DNA of 64,000 bases from JAGWBF01 sp965116325 (GTDB lineage Bacteria; Chloroflexota; Dehalococcoidia; Lucifugimonadales; JAGWBF01). Under the pieces are notes generated by a model that ran no database searches, was not told the origin of the DNA, and saw only the letters and a program-made list of their open reading frames with translations. Made by a program: the position numbers and the translations under genes. The DNA is taken from assembly GCA_965116325.1 (NCBI GenBank), contig OZ220675.1, positions 1,860,001 through 1,924,000 of the forward strand. The letters are read 5' to 3'. Positions 51,417 through 59,789 of the stretch are shown piece by piece (position 1 is the first letter of the stretch; each line of letters opens with the position of its first letter).

Positions 51417-53762
51417 ATGACCACTTTCGCCTTTGGCTCCAGCGTAAAGCGTCGAGAAGATCCCAAGCTGATCACGGGAAAGGGGAACTACACCGGCGAC
51501 ATCAGCCTGCCCAGGATGGCTCACGTGGTATTCCTGAGGAGCCCCCATGCCCATGCCGGCATCAGGTCCATCGATATTTCTCGGGCGGCGGCCCTGCGTG
51601 GCGTGAACTCGGTGGTAACCGGCGCCGACCTGCGGGACAGCCTGAACTCTATGCCGGTAGGCTGGCTCCTCCCCGAGTTGAAGATGCCCTATCACCCCGC
51701 CGTGGCCATCGACACCGTGCGATTCGTTGGGGAGATCGTAGCTGCCGTGATTGCCGAAAGCCCTGAGGTGGCCGCCGATGCCGCCGCCATGATCGATGTC
51801 CAGTACGAACCCCTGGGCGTGGTCGTAAACCCGGAAGAGGCCGCCCGTGGAGGCGCTCCGCAGATTCACTCCGATGCGCCCAACAACACCGCTTGGGAAT
51901 GGGAGGTAGCGGGGGGCGACATAGAAGCGGCCGCCGCCCAGGCAGATGTCAAGGTCAGCCAGACCATCGTGCAGCAGAGGCTCATACCCAATGCCATGGA
52001 GGCCAGGGCCATCGTCGCCGACTTCAACCAGGGTTCCAACCAGTTGACCCTCTGGTCCTCCACCCAGATACCCCACCTGGTGCGCCTCCTGCTGGCGCTG
52101 GTTACGGGCCAACCTGAGCACCAACTGAGGGTTATCGCACCCGATGTTGGAGGCGGTTTCGGCAGCAAGATAAGCCTCTATCCCGAAGAGATAATCATGA
52201 CCTTGCTGGCCAAGAAGTCCGGCCGGCCCATCAAGTGGGTTGAGGGGCGGCAGGAGAACTACCTGGCAACCAATCATGGCAGGGACCATGTGCAGCACCT
52301 GGAGATCATGGGCAACAGGGACGGCACCATCACAGGCTTGCGAGCCGATGTGTACGCCAACATGGGTGCCCACCTCTCCACCTTTGCTCCCCTGATTCCC
52401 AGCTACCTTTTCGGCCTGATGCTGGTGGGTGCCTACAAGCTGGAGAACGTTTCGTGCAAGGTGTACGGCACCTTCACCAATACCACCCCCGTCGATGCGT
52501 ACCGCGGTGCAGGTCGCCCCGAGGCGACCTTCATCCTGGAAAGGATGGTTGATCTGTTCGCGGGAGAGATCGGCATGGACCCGGCGGAGGTGCGCCGTAA
52601 GAACCTCATTCCACCCTTCGCCGACGGGCATGTCATAGCAACGGGCGTTGCTTACGACAGCGGCAACTACGAAGGGTCCTTCGATCGGGCAATGGAGATG
52701 GTGGACTACCAGGGGTTCCGCCGGGAACAGGAGCAGGCGCGCAGTCAGGGTCGCTACCTGGGCATCGGCATGGCCTCTTACGTGGAGATATGCGGAGGAG
52801 CGCCGTCGGCCATCGCCACCGCCCTGGGCGCCCAGGCGGGCCTATGGGAAAGCGCTCTCGTTCGGGTGCACCCGACGGCCAAGGTGTCCGTTTATACCGG
52901 GGTATCCCCCCACGGCCAGGGCAATGAGACTACCTTCTCCCAGCTCGTTTCGTCGGAGCTGGGCATACCCATGGACGACGTAGAGGTTATTCATGGCGAC
53001 ACTGACAAGGTCCAATTCGGTGTCGGCACCTTTGGAAGCCGGAGCGCTGCCGTAGGAGGCACCGCGGTGTTCCAGAGCTTGGGCAAGGTCAAGGACAAGG
53101 CCAAGAAGCTGGCCGCCCACATGCTGGAGGCAGCCGAGGACGACATTGTCTTTGAGGACGGCAAGCTGTTCGTCCGGGGCGCTCCCGGCGAGGGCAAGAG
53201 CTTCGGCGAGGTAGCCCTTGCTTCCCACTTGGCCAGCAGCCTTCCCGAGGGTATGGAGCCCGGCTTGGAGGCCACCAGCTTCTTCGATCCCCCCAACTTC
53301 ACCTGGCCCAGCGGCACCCACGTCGCCGTAGTGGAGGTGGATGTGGACACCGGAGAAGTGAGCATCCAGCGATACGTGGGGGTGGATGATGTAGGGGTGG
53401 TGATCAATCCGATGATCGTCGATGGGATGGTTCACGGCGGAGTGACCCAGGGCATCGGCCAAGCCCTCCAGGAAGAGGCCATCTATGATGATGAAGGCCA
53501 GCTGCTCACAGGCTCCATGATGGACTATGCCGTCCCCATGGCTGAGGTGCTGCCCTCCTTTGAGACGGATCGCACCGAGACCCCCTCCCCTGTGAACCCG
53601 CTGGGCATCAAGGGGGCCGGAGAGGCGGGCACCATCGCAGCGTCGCCGGCTGTGGTGAACGCCGTTATGGATGCCCTAGCCCCCTTCGGCGTGAAGCACA
53701 TCGACATGCCCCTCAAGCCCGAGAAGGTGTGGAGAGCCCTCCGGAGCTCCGGTAGAAGGTAG
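51417..53762 (+). CDS. Xanthine dehydrogenase/CoxL-family molybdopterin-binding subunit
   Basis: A 781-residue large subunit of a molybdenum hydroxylase. It has GGGFGSK at 245-251, the AYRGAGR loop at 361-367 and the GAGEAG active-site Glu near the C-terminus. AYRGAGR is the form II signature; CO-oxidising form I enzymes carry AYxCSFR, so CO oxidation is not supported. It oxidises an aromatic, purine or aldehyde-type substrate by family inference. GGGAGGG precedes the ATG. The small iron-sulfur and FAD subunit genes are not adjacent. Confidence 0.9.
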   Translation: MTTFAFGSSVKRREDPKLITGKGNYTGDISLPRMAHVVFLRSPHAHAGIRSIDISRAAALRGVNSVVTGADLRDSLNSMPVGWLLPELKMPYHPAVAIDTVRFVGEIVAAVIAESPEVAADAAAMIDVQYEPLGVVVNPEEAARGGAPQIHSDAPNNTAWEWEVAGGDIEAAAAQADVKVSQTIVQQRLIPNAMEARAIVADFNQGSNQLTLWSSTQIPHLVRLLLALVTGQPEHQLRVIAPDVGGGFGSKISLYPEEIIMTLLAKKSGRPIKWVEGRQENYLATNHGRDHVQHLEIMGNRDGTITGLRADVYANMGAHLSTFAPLIPSYLFGLMLVGAYKLENVSCKVYGTFTNTTPVDAYRGAGRPEATFILERMVDLFAGEIGMDPAEVRRKNLIPPFADGHVIATGVAYDSGNYEGSFDRAMEMVDYQGFRREQEQARSQGRYLGIGMASYVEICGGAPSAIATALGAQAGLWESALVRVHPTAKVSVYTGVSPHGQGNETTFSQLVSSELGIPMDDVEVIHGDTDKVQFGVGTFGSRSAAVGGTAVFQSLGKVKDKAKKLAAHMLEAAEDDIVFEDGKLFVRGAPGEGKSFGEVALASHLASSLPEGMEPGLEATSFFDPPNFTWPSGTHVAVVEVDVDTGEVSIQRYVGVDDVGVVINPMIVDGMVHGGVTQGIGQALQEEAIYDDEGQLLTGSMMDYAVPMAEVLPSFETDRTETPSPVNPLGIKGAGEAGTIAASPAVVNAVMDALAPFGVKHIDMPLKPEKVWRALRSSGRR

Positions 53763-54638
53763 ATGTTCCCGTCGATACCCGCTGTCCTGGAACGGCTGGA
53801 GGAGGAGCGGTATATCGCCGACCCGGCCATCGCGACCTCCATCTACCTGGCGGCTAGCTTGGGACGCCCCCTGCTCATCGAGGGCAGGGCGGGCGTCGGC
53901 AAGACGGAAATCGCCAATGTCCTCTCCCGTATCCTGGACACCCGGCTCATCCGTCTCCAGTGCTATGAGGGCCTGGACGTATCGACAGCCCTCTACGAAT
54001 GGAACTATCAGAAGCAGCTTCTCTGGATAAAGCTGGCTGAAGATTCTTCCATGGATGCGGGAGAGAAGGAGCAGCACATATTCAGCCGCCCCTTCCTGCT
54101 GGAGCGACCCCTGTTGGAGGCCCTCACCTGCCTGGAAGGCGCTCCCGTCCTCCTCATAGACGAGGTGGACCGGGCCGACGAGGAGTTCGAGGCCTTCCTT
54201 CTGGAGCTGCTTTCCGAGTTCCAGGTCACCATCCCCGAGGTAGGCACCATCAGGGCCGAACATGTCCCCTTGGTTGTACTCACCTCCAACCGCACCCGTG
54301 ACCTGTCTGACGCTCTCCGCCGTCGCTGTCTCTACCTGTGGCTGGACTACCCCTCATATGAGAAAGAGCTGAGGATCGTCACCGCCAAGCTGCCGGGCAT
54401 CGCCGGTGAGCTGGCCAAGCAGATCTGCCGGTTCATGTCCGAGGCCCGCAAGCTGGACATGGGTAAGACCCCGGGCATCTCCGAGACCCTGGACTGGGCC
54501 AACGCCATGGTGATGCTGCACCACGACCACCTGGACCGGGATGTCGTCCAGGAAACCCTGGGATGCCTGGTCAAGGATGCCGACGACCTGGAGCTCCTGC
54601 GAAGCCACGCCCTCGAAGAGCTTCTGGCCAAGGTGTGA
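53763..54638 (+). CDS. MoxR-type AAA+ ATPase (CoxD-like)
   Basis: A 291-residue AAA+ ATPase. LLIEGRAGVGKTEIANVL is the Walker A, VLLIDEVDRADEEFEAF the Walker B, and VLTSNRTRDLSDALRRRCL the sensor/arginine region. It starts directly after the CoxL-type stop codon. In cox operons CoxD is a chaperone that helps insert the molybdenum-copper centre or unfolds the apoenzyme, usually with CoxE. The next gene is a CoxE-like VWA protein. Confidence 0.9.
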   Translation: MFPSIPAVLERLEEERYIADPAIATSIYLAASLGRPLLIEGRAGVGKTEIANVLSRILDTRLIRLQCYEGLDVSTALYEWNYQKQLLWIKLAEDSSMDAGEKEQHIFSRPFLLERPLLEALTCLEGAPVLLIDEVDRADEEFEAFLLELLSEFQVTIPEVGTIRAEHVPLVVLTSNRTRDLSDALRRRCLYLWLDYPSYEKELRIVTAKLPGIAGELAKQICRFMSEARKLDMGKTPGISETLDWANAMVMLHHDHLDRDVVQETLGCLVKDADDLELLRSHALEELLAKV

Positions 54639-54644
54639 CCAGCC

Positions 54645-55775
54645 ATGGACTCCCGCCGGGACATGGTGTCCCACTGCATCCTCTTCTGCCGCGAACTGCG
54701 TGGGCACGGTCTGCTGGCAGGCCCCAACGAGACTGCCGACGCCCTCCGCGCCCTATCTGCCGTGGACATCCTGGATGAGGGACGGGTCTATTGGGCCCTG
54801 CGGACCATCCTGGTCTCCAGGGCCGACGAGATTCCCGCTTTCGATGATTGCTTCCAGCGTTACTGGAACTTCAAGTCCACTCAAGGGTCAAGCGACCTTC
54901 CGGCCCGTGCCCCGCGGCAGCAGGGGACCCTGCGCGCAGGAAACCTCAGCGCCGCGCCTTCTGGACTGAGGGTCAGGGAGCCTGAACAACAGATCAGCGT
55001 CGATATTGTTCGCACGGGCGCCAGCGCGGCCGAGAGGGCAGGCGGGCGGGAGCTCAGGGGCTTGGGTGTAGATGGCCTGGACGAGGTGCTCAAGGCCGCC
55101 GCCAGGATCGCCAGGTCGCTGCCTTCCCGCCCCGGACGGCGCCTAAAGAGCCACCGGCGGCGGGGCCGCCCCGACCTGCGCGAAGCCCTGCACCGCAACA
55201 TGAGCTACGGCATGGAGATCGTGGAACTGCCCCGCAGGCGAAAGAAGCCCCGCCACGCCCGCCTCGTGGTCTTGCTCGACGTCAGCGGCTCCATGGACCG
55301 GTACGCCAAGCTGCTGCTTCAGGTGGTATATGCCCTGGGGCAGAGGGCGGGCCGGGTGGAGACTTTCGTGTTCAGCACCTCCCTAACCAGGGTGACCCGC
55401 GAGATGCGTGCCCCCACCTTCCAGGGAGCTTTAGGGCAGGTTGGGGACAAGGTGAGGCACTGGTCCGGGGGCACCCGAATCGGCGAATGCTTGAAGACCC
55501 TGAACAGGGAGCACGGCCAGCTCCTGGAACGGAACACAACGCTGGTGCTCTTGAGCGATGGCTGGGACACGGGGGAGCCCGACGAGCTGGCAGGGGAGCT
55601 TGCCAGACTGAAGCGCCGAGTGTACCAGGTGGTGTGGCTCAATCCTCTCCTGGGCACCCCCGACTACCAGCCTCTAACGCAGGGATTGCAGGCCGCCCGA
55701 CCCCATGTCGATCTGTTCGCTTCCGCCCGCAACCTGGAGCAGATCAAGCGCCTCCCCGCGCATTTGAAGGGGTAG
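54645..55775 (+). CDS. VWA-domain protein (CoxE-like)
   Basis: A 376-residue protein with a C-terminal von Willebrand A domain. MIDAS motif DVSGSMDRYAK starts the domain, followed by TTLVLLSDGWDTGEPDELA. The N-terminal 180 residues are helical and basic (RPGRRLKSHRRRGRPD). CoxE-type proteins work with the MoxR ATPase in maturing molybdenum hydroxylases. It begins six bases after the CoxD-like gene. No membrane segment is seen. Confidence 0.88.
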   Translation: MDSRRDMVSHCILFCRELRGHGLLAGPNETADALRALSAVDILDEGRVYWALRTILVSRADEIPAFDDCFQRYWNFKSTQGSSDLPARAPRQQGTLRAGNLSAAPSGLRVREPEQQISVDIVRTGASAAERAGGRELRGLGVDGLDEVLKAAARIARSLPSRPGRRLKSHRRRGRPDLREALHRNMSYGMEIVELPRRRKKPRHARLVVLLDVSGSMDRYAKLLLQVVYALGQRAGRVETFVFSTSLTRVTREMRAPTFQGALGQVGDKVRHWSGGTRIGECLKTLNREHGQLLERNTTLVLLSDGWDTGEPDELAGELARLKRRVYQVVWLNPLLGTPDYQPLTQGLQAARPHVDLFASARNLEQIKRLPAHLKG

Positions 55776-55834
55776 CCTACATCCCGGTTCCAAGGCCCAT
55801 CTCTCAGCCATAGAAGGGGCAAGGGCGGGGACTG

Positions 55835-56215
55835 TCACACCTGGAAGCCCAGGGAGGCGGCCACATCCCGCTGTCGTTGATCGGCGGTGATGAAGGCGAT
55901 GTCCCCAGGTCGTGGGGCCACGTAGAGGGCAGTGGCTATATGCCAGAGGTCGGCGCCTCGCAGGTATCCTGCCTTCAGGGCGGCAGCAAACTCCGGGGAC
56001 AGGGACCTGTCGGGCAATATCCAGTCGATGCCGGACAGGGTGCTTGTGTCCAGATATTGCTTTTCCCTGGCAAAGGTCGCCCTTAGCTCAGCTTCCAGCA
56101 GGTTCGAAGATATCCAGCGGGTGCAATCGTTGAGGTGCTGGGCAATCTGGATGGAGCCCGGTTCCTGGAATGCGATGGCAACTATGACCGAGGTGTCAAC
56201 GTAGGCGGTGGTCAC
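55835..56215 (-). CDS. PIN-domain ribonuclease toxin (VapC-like)
   Basis: A 126-residue PIN-fold protein. Acidic catalytic residues fit the family: Asp in YVDTSV (residue 7), Glu in LLEAELRA, Asp in GADLWHIATAL and Asp in FITADQRQ. It would cleave RNA, often tRNA, when released from its antitoxin. The start codon overlaps the antitoxin stop by four bases. It is the downstream partner in a two-gene operon driven by the promoter at 56491-56519. Confidence 0.9.
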   Translation of the reverse strand: MTTAYVDTSVIVAIAFQEPGSIQIAQHLNDCTRWISSNLLEAELRATFAREKQYLDTSTLSGIDWILPDRSLSPEFAAALKAGYLRGADLWHIATALYVAPRPGDIAFITADQRQRDVAASLGFQV

Positions 56216-56484
56216 TCGTCGCGCTCGGCCAGGAAGCGTTGAAGTGCCCCCGGCCGGGCTTCCACCGTGGGAATGTGTTTCTCGGCAGTCCTCGAAGGCA
56301 TCAGCACCCCCCGCTGCTCAAGCTCCTTGAGCCTGTCGTCGATGGTCTCAGGTTGTTGAATCGGATGTATTTCAGCCACAGGCTCGCCCCTGTACAGCAG
56401 AGTTACGGTCTTTCCTTCGCGGACAACGCGAAGAACCTCGGAGAACTTCGCTTTAGCTTCGTAGCTCGAATACTCTATGCCCAT
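56212..56484 (-). CDS. Phd/YefM-type antitoxin (VapB-like)
   Basis: A 90-residue antitoxin. The N-terminal MGIEYSSYEAKAKFSEVL is the Phd/YefM DNA-binding fold, and the C-terminal region (RLKELEQRGVLMPS) binds the toxin. The ATG at 56484 falls on the predicted transcription start of a near-perfect promoter, so the message appears leaderless; an upstream GTG at 56490 would precede the start. It should repress its own operon through the repeated ACCGGT operator. Confidence 0.85.
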   Translation of the reverse strand: MGIEYSSYEAKAKFSEVLRVVREGKTVTLLYRGEPVAEIHPIQQPETIDDRLKELEQRGVLMPSRTAEKHIPTVEARPGALQRFLAERDE

Positions 56485-56490
56485 GCGCAC

Positions 56491-56519
56491 ATTATAACCG
56501 GTCTAACCGGTCAAGTCAA
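56491..56519 (-). promoter_or_regulatory. Promoter and operator of the VapBC-like operon
   Basis: Minus-strand TTGACT (56514-56519), 17 bp, TATAAT (56491-56496). The spacer contains two ACCGGT palindromes (within GACCGGTTAGACCGGTT), a likely operator for the antitoxin. The predicted start matches the ATG at 56484. Confidence 0.8.
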
Positions 56520-56571
56520 GCAATTTATTGCTGTGCTGCTGTAGGAGACTTTTGCGAAGTCGCGGCCCCGG

Positions 56572-56614
56572 GCTTTCCGTTCGCCCTGAGGGAAATCGAA
56601 GGGGAATGGACAGC
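56572..56614. repeat. Dispersed 43-bp palindromic repeat, copy C
   Basis: Ends GGCTTTCCGTTC and GGGGAATGGACAGCC form an imperfect inverted repeat. The 43 bp match the reverse complement of the copy at 46141-46183 at 40 of 43 positions. It lies between the VapBC promoter and the thiolase stop. Confidence 0.8.
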
Positions 56615-56733
56615 CGTAATTGTGCCAAGGTAGATTCCCGATGCCATGGGAGTGACGGGAGTGAGGATCGGGAACTGGGGAGTTATTCGAAATGCGCCTT
56701 TGCGGGGCAATTGAGGCGCGGGTTTGGGGCTGT

Positions 56734-57897
56734 CTAGCGCTTCAGGATGTGGACGGTGGTGACGTCGCCCGCGCCGCTGCAGTGGGCGATGCCGACCCTC
56801 GGCAGTCCGCCGTGCTTAGGAGAGGTGACCTGTCGGCCGGTCGCCTCACCCCGCATCTGGGTTACGATCTCGTGAACCATCCTTATGCCCGAGGCCCCGA
56901 AGGGGTGGCCCATGGCCAGCAGCCCGCCGTCGGTGTTGGTGGGTATATCGCCGCCGATGCGGGTGCGCCCGGCGTGGCTTGCTACCCAGCCCTCTCCTTC
57001 CTCGACTATGCCCAAAGCCTCCAGGTGCTCTATCTCGCCTATGGTGGCGGCATCGTGCACCTGCACCAGCTCCATGTCGCTGGGACCCATGCCGGCCATC
57101 TCATAGGCTTGGCGGGCGGCGAACTCTGCCCTGTAGGGGTTCAGGGCCGCGTGGTCCGTACCCTGGGGGCTGAAGGTGCCCGACGCAAGAACGGCGGCTT
57201 CTATGCCCACGGACCTGCCGAGAGCCTCGCTGAACCGGGCAGCCTCCTCTTCGGCGCAGAGGATGGCCGCCGCCGCGCCCTCGCTGGTGGGGCAGCACTG
57301 GTACAAGGTGAGGGGGTCGGCGATGGGCCGGGATTCCAGCACCTCAGCAATGGTGAACGCCTTCTTGTAGTGGGAGTTGGGGTTAAGGATAGCGTTGTCG
57401 TGGGCCTTCACCGCAACCTCGGCCAGGGATTCCAGGGAAGCTGAATGGTTGTAGATGTACCTCTGGGCCTTCAGGGCGTAGGCCGCCATCATGTGGTCGG
57501 CCCCGGTGAAGCGCTCGGGGTCATCATCGGAGGTGACTGTCACCGGTCCCCGGGGCACCTTCTCGGCCCCAAAAGCAAGGGCCAGGTCGAACACCCCGCT
57601 GGCTATGCCCCAGTACGCTTGCCAAAAGGCGGTGGAGCCGCTGGAGCAGGCGTTCTCCACGTTAATGACAGGAATGCCCGAAAGTCCGATGCTCCTGAGG
57701 GTAACTTCGCCCAGGGACATGCCCTGGTAATAAACGTGGCCGAAGTAGGCTACCTGTACATCTTTCCACTGCACCCCTGCATCGTCCAAGGCCTGCGCGA
57801 CGGCGGGACGGGCCAACTCCGGCAGTCCCAGATCGGGGAACCTGCCGAAGGGGTGCAGTCCCACCCCCAAGACTAGAACCTTTCGTCCCGGCTTCAA
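56734..57897 (-). CDS. Thiolase-family protein (SCP-x-like)
   Basis: A 387-residue thiolase-fold enzyme. Nucleophile Cys84 sits in VENACSSGSTAFWQA; HPFGASGIRMVHEIVTQ supplies the active-site His, and CSGAGDVTTV the terminal Cys loop. It starts at TTG 57897 with GGGAG four bases before it; an ATG at 57936 would overlap the upstream DUF35 gene. Together with that OB-fold gene it resembles thiolase/DUF35 pairs in archaea and actinobacteria that condense or cleave acyl-CoA. Substrate unknown. Confidence 0.88.
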   Translation of the reverse strand: MKPGRKVLVLGVGLHPFGRFPDLGLPELARPAVAQALDDAGVQWKDVQVAYFGHVYYQGMSLGEVTLRSIGLSGIPVINVENACSSGSTAFWQAYWGIASGVFDLALAFGAEKVPRGPVTVTSDDDPERFTGADHMMAAYALKAQRYIYNHSASLESLAEVAVKAHDNAILNPNSHYKKAFTIAEVLESRPIADPLTLYQCCPTSEGAAAAILCAEEEAARFSEALGRSVGIEAAVLASGTFSPQGTDHAALNPYRAEFAARQAYEMAGMGPSDMELVQVHDAATIGEIEHLEALGIVEEGEGWVASHAGRTRIGGDIPTNTDGGLLAMGHPFGASGIRMVHEIVTQMRGEATGRQVTSPKHGGLPRVGIAHCSGAGDVTTVHILKR

Positions 57898-57917
57898 TTT
57901 TCTCCCATGATCTCGGC

Positions 57918-58382
57918 CTATACAGCCGGACGCCACTTGAATATAACCATGGTATTCTCGTCGTCAGAGCCGCCGACTTCGTCCAGGTGCAGCAGCATCT
58001 TCATCCCTATGCGGACATTCTCCGGTGAGCAATCGACCACCTGGGAGACAACGTGGGGGCCCTGGGGCAGCTCCACCTGCCCCAGCAGGTATGGAACTTC
58101 CCCCCGCCATCCCGGCGGTGGGGTGCGGACGATCGTGTAGCTGTACAGGGTACCCTCCGCGCTCAGCTCGACGGACTCGACCTTGGTGGAGTAGCAGGAC
58201 TGGCATGATGGCACGGTGCCGAAGGTGTGGCTGCCACACAGTAGGCACCTGCTGCCCAGCAGTGCGCCCCGGGTGCCGGCTTGGTCCAGGAGCTTCAGCT
58301 TGGATGGAGAGGCGGAGGTTCTATGGGCTTGGAACACGGGCGCATCTACTCCCGGGGGCGAGTCCTGGGGGTGTAAAGGCAA
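57918..58382 (-). CDS. DUF35 OB-fold protein with zinc ribbon
   Basis: A 154-residue acyl-CoA-associated protein. Residues about 45-65 carry a rubredoxin-like zinc ribbon (CLLCGSHTFGT and CQSCYS), followed by an OB-fold (GTLYSYTIVRTPPPGWRGE). DUF35 proteins act as partner subunits of thiolases in archaeal and actinobacterial enzymes. The start near 58382 is not certain (TTG); an internal GTG is possible. It ends 20 bp before the thiolase start. Confidence 0.85.
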   Translation of the reverse strand: MPLHPQDSPPGVDAPVFQAHRTSASPSKLKLLDQAGTRGALLGSRCLLCGSHTFGTVPSCQSCYSTKVESVELSAEGTLYSYTIVRTPPPGWRGEVPYLLGQVELPQGPHVVSQVVDCSPENVRIGMKMLLHLDEVGGSDDENTMVIFKWRPAV

Positions 58383-58388
58383 TTACAG

Positions 58389-58598
58389 CTAGTCCCGGCG
58401 CCTGTTCCTGGAGGCGAAACGCTCCAGGAATTCGTCCAGCGCTGGGAAGTCCCCCGCCACGTACTTGCCTGTGAAGAAGCCTATCACAACCAACAGGCCC
58501 ACGATTAAAGCGCCCAAGAAGCCCTGCCACACAAAGACAAGGCCTATTATCAGGCCTACCGCCGCTCCAACCAGCTTGAATTTAGTCTTGTCGTCCAT
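58389..58598 (-). CDS. DUF2273 small membrane protein
   Basis: A 69-residue protein with two hydrophobic segments (LVGAAVGLIIGLVFVWQG and LGALIVGLLVVIGFFTG) and a charged C-terminus. This is the DUF2273 family found in Asp23/AmaP envelope-stress operons. It lies six bases after AmaP on the same strand. Its role is unknown but it is likely part of a membrane complex with AmaP. Confidence 0.85.
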   Translation of the reverse strand: MDDKTKFKLVGAAVGLIIGLVFVWQGFLGALIVGLLVVIGFFTGKYVAGDFPALDEFLERFASRNRRRD

Positions 58599-58604
58599 AG
58601 CTAC

Positions 58605-59246
58605 TTACGAAATGACCACGGAGGAATCGTCATCGCTAGTATATCTGACCCGCACAACATTGACCTCCGTAACCCTTAGTCCCGTTAGGCGTTCAACCGC
58701 CTCGTGAATGCGCGTCCGTATGTCGGCGCTGACCTCCGGCAGGTGGCTGCCCAAGCGCAGGGATGGGTAGCAGCGTATCTCTATGGAGGCAGGCCCTCCC
58801 ACCGGTTTGGACCTAACCACTAGACTGCAGCGCAGGGATTCCACATCACGGTTGGCTATACCTACCCGTTCCGCCAGGAGGCGTACGCTGCCCGCCTCTA
58901 CGTTGACCATCCCCGCAGCTTGTCCCTGGGACTGGCCGTCGGAGGAAATCCCGGAGGACCTGCTGACTGGAATCAGAACATCCCGGGGCGATATGACTCG
59001 CGTCTCGGCGTACAAGAGGAGCAGCATGGCTAGTATTACGCCGGCGCTGGCGCCGAAGGTAGCCGCCTTGGCTGCATTATCGTAGTTGGTGACGTGGTTC
59101 AACTGGGGGTAGAACCAAGAGTCCTCCCCTGACCCGGGGAGGAGGTCGGGACCAAGGGCGCCGGCTGCCAGCAGGACAACCAACATGGCGGCGATGATGG
59201 TCAACACCGCCAACAAAGTAACCAGTAGCCTGTTCCAGAAGTTCAT
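58605..59246 (-). CDS. amaP: AmaP-like alkaline shock membrane anchor
   Basis: A 213-residue protein with two transmembrane helices (about residues 9-31 and 64-82) separated by a short loop; the remainder is cytoplasmic and ends in a region reading RIHEAVERLTGLRVTEV. In Staphylococcus aureus AmaP anchors Asp23 at the membrane. Here it is followed by DUF2273 and preceded by two Asp23-like genes, the same arrangement. AGGATAG precedes the ATG. Confidence 0.87.
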   Translation of the reverse strand: MNFWNRLLVTLLAVLTIIAAMLVVLLAAGALGPDLLPGSGEDSWFYPQLNHVTNYDNAAKAATFGASAGVILAMLLLLYAETRVISPRDVLIPVSRSSGISSDGQSQGQAAGMVNVEAGSVRLLAERVGIANRDVESLRCSLVVRSKPVGGPASIEIRCYPSLRLGSHLPEVSADIRTRIHEAVERLTGLRVTEVNVVRVRYTSDDDSSVVIS

Positions 59247-59323
59247 CTATCCTCTAAGCTGGCCAGCTACCTCCCCCATACCCCCTTGGACAGCCCCAAC
59301 GGCCGGATTGTTACTAATGGCAG

Positions 59324-59758
59324 CTAGTCAAGTCGTCCCGGCATCCGATCGGCAAAGTCGATGCCTACGACGTTGATGTTAATCTCCTTGGTCACGAGGC
59401 CGAAGGTCTCCAGCACCCTTCGCGCAACGTTCTGGCGCACCTTGACCACCGTGTCCGGGATGCTGTAGCCGTACAACACCCGTACATCGATGTCCAGGAT
59501 GGCCTCCCGCCTTCCAGCCTCCACCTCCACACCCCGGGCCCTCTGCTCCCGGCTCCCCATCCGTTCGGCGATGCTTCTCTTGATGGAGCGGGTACCCAGC
59601 GAAGATATTCCCTCGACCTCCCTGGCAGCCACTCCGGCGACCGCCCCAATCACCTCATCATCGATGGCGGTCTCGCCACCCACCTCGATGGTCTCGATAT
59701 CATCCAGCTCTGCCAGCGTGGGCGGCATATCCTGGTCCCTGGTCCCGTCTTCAGTCAT
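59324..59758 (-). CDS. Asp23/Gls24-family envelope stress protein (first)
   Basis: A 144-residue Asp23/Gls24 protein. Core motifs: DEVIGAVAGVAAREVEGI, AILDIDVRVLYGYSIPDTV, QNVARRVLETFGL, INVVGIDF. These proteins form membrane-associated filaments in Firmicutes and help with alkaline or envelope stress. It is paired with another Asp23 gene upstream and with AmaP downstream. GGAAAGG lies before the ATG. Confidence 0.9.
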   Translation of the reverse strand: MTEDGTRDQDMPPTLAELDDIETIEVGGETAIDDEVIGAVAGVAAREVEGISSLGTRSIKRSIAERMGSREQRARGVEVEAGRREAILDIDVRVLYGYSIPDTVVKVRQNVARRVLETFGLVTKEININVVGIDFADRMPGRLD

Positions 59759-59789
59759 AGCCTTTCCTTTCCCGGCCTAGCCCGATGAC

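Noticed and set aside
51339..52631. A 430-codon minus-strand frame
   Set aside because: It is antisense to the CoxL-type gene. The coding strand shows the GGGFGSK and AYRGAGR motifs.
51417..53762. CO dehydrogenase (form I) assignment
   Set aside because: The active-site loop is AYRGAGR rather than the CO-oxidising AYxCSFR, and CoxM and CoxS are absent.
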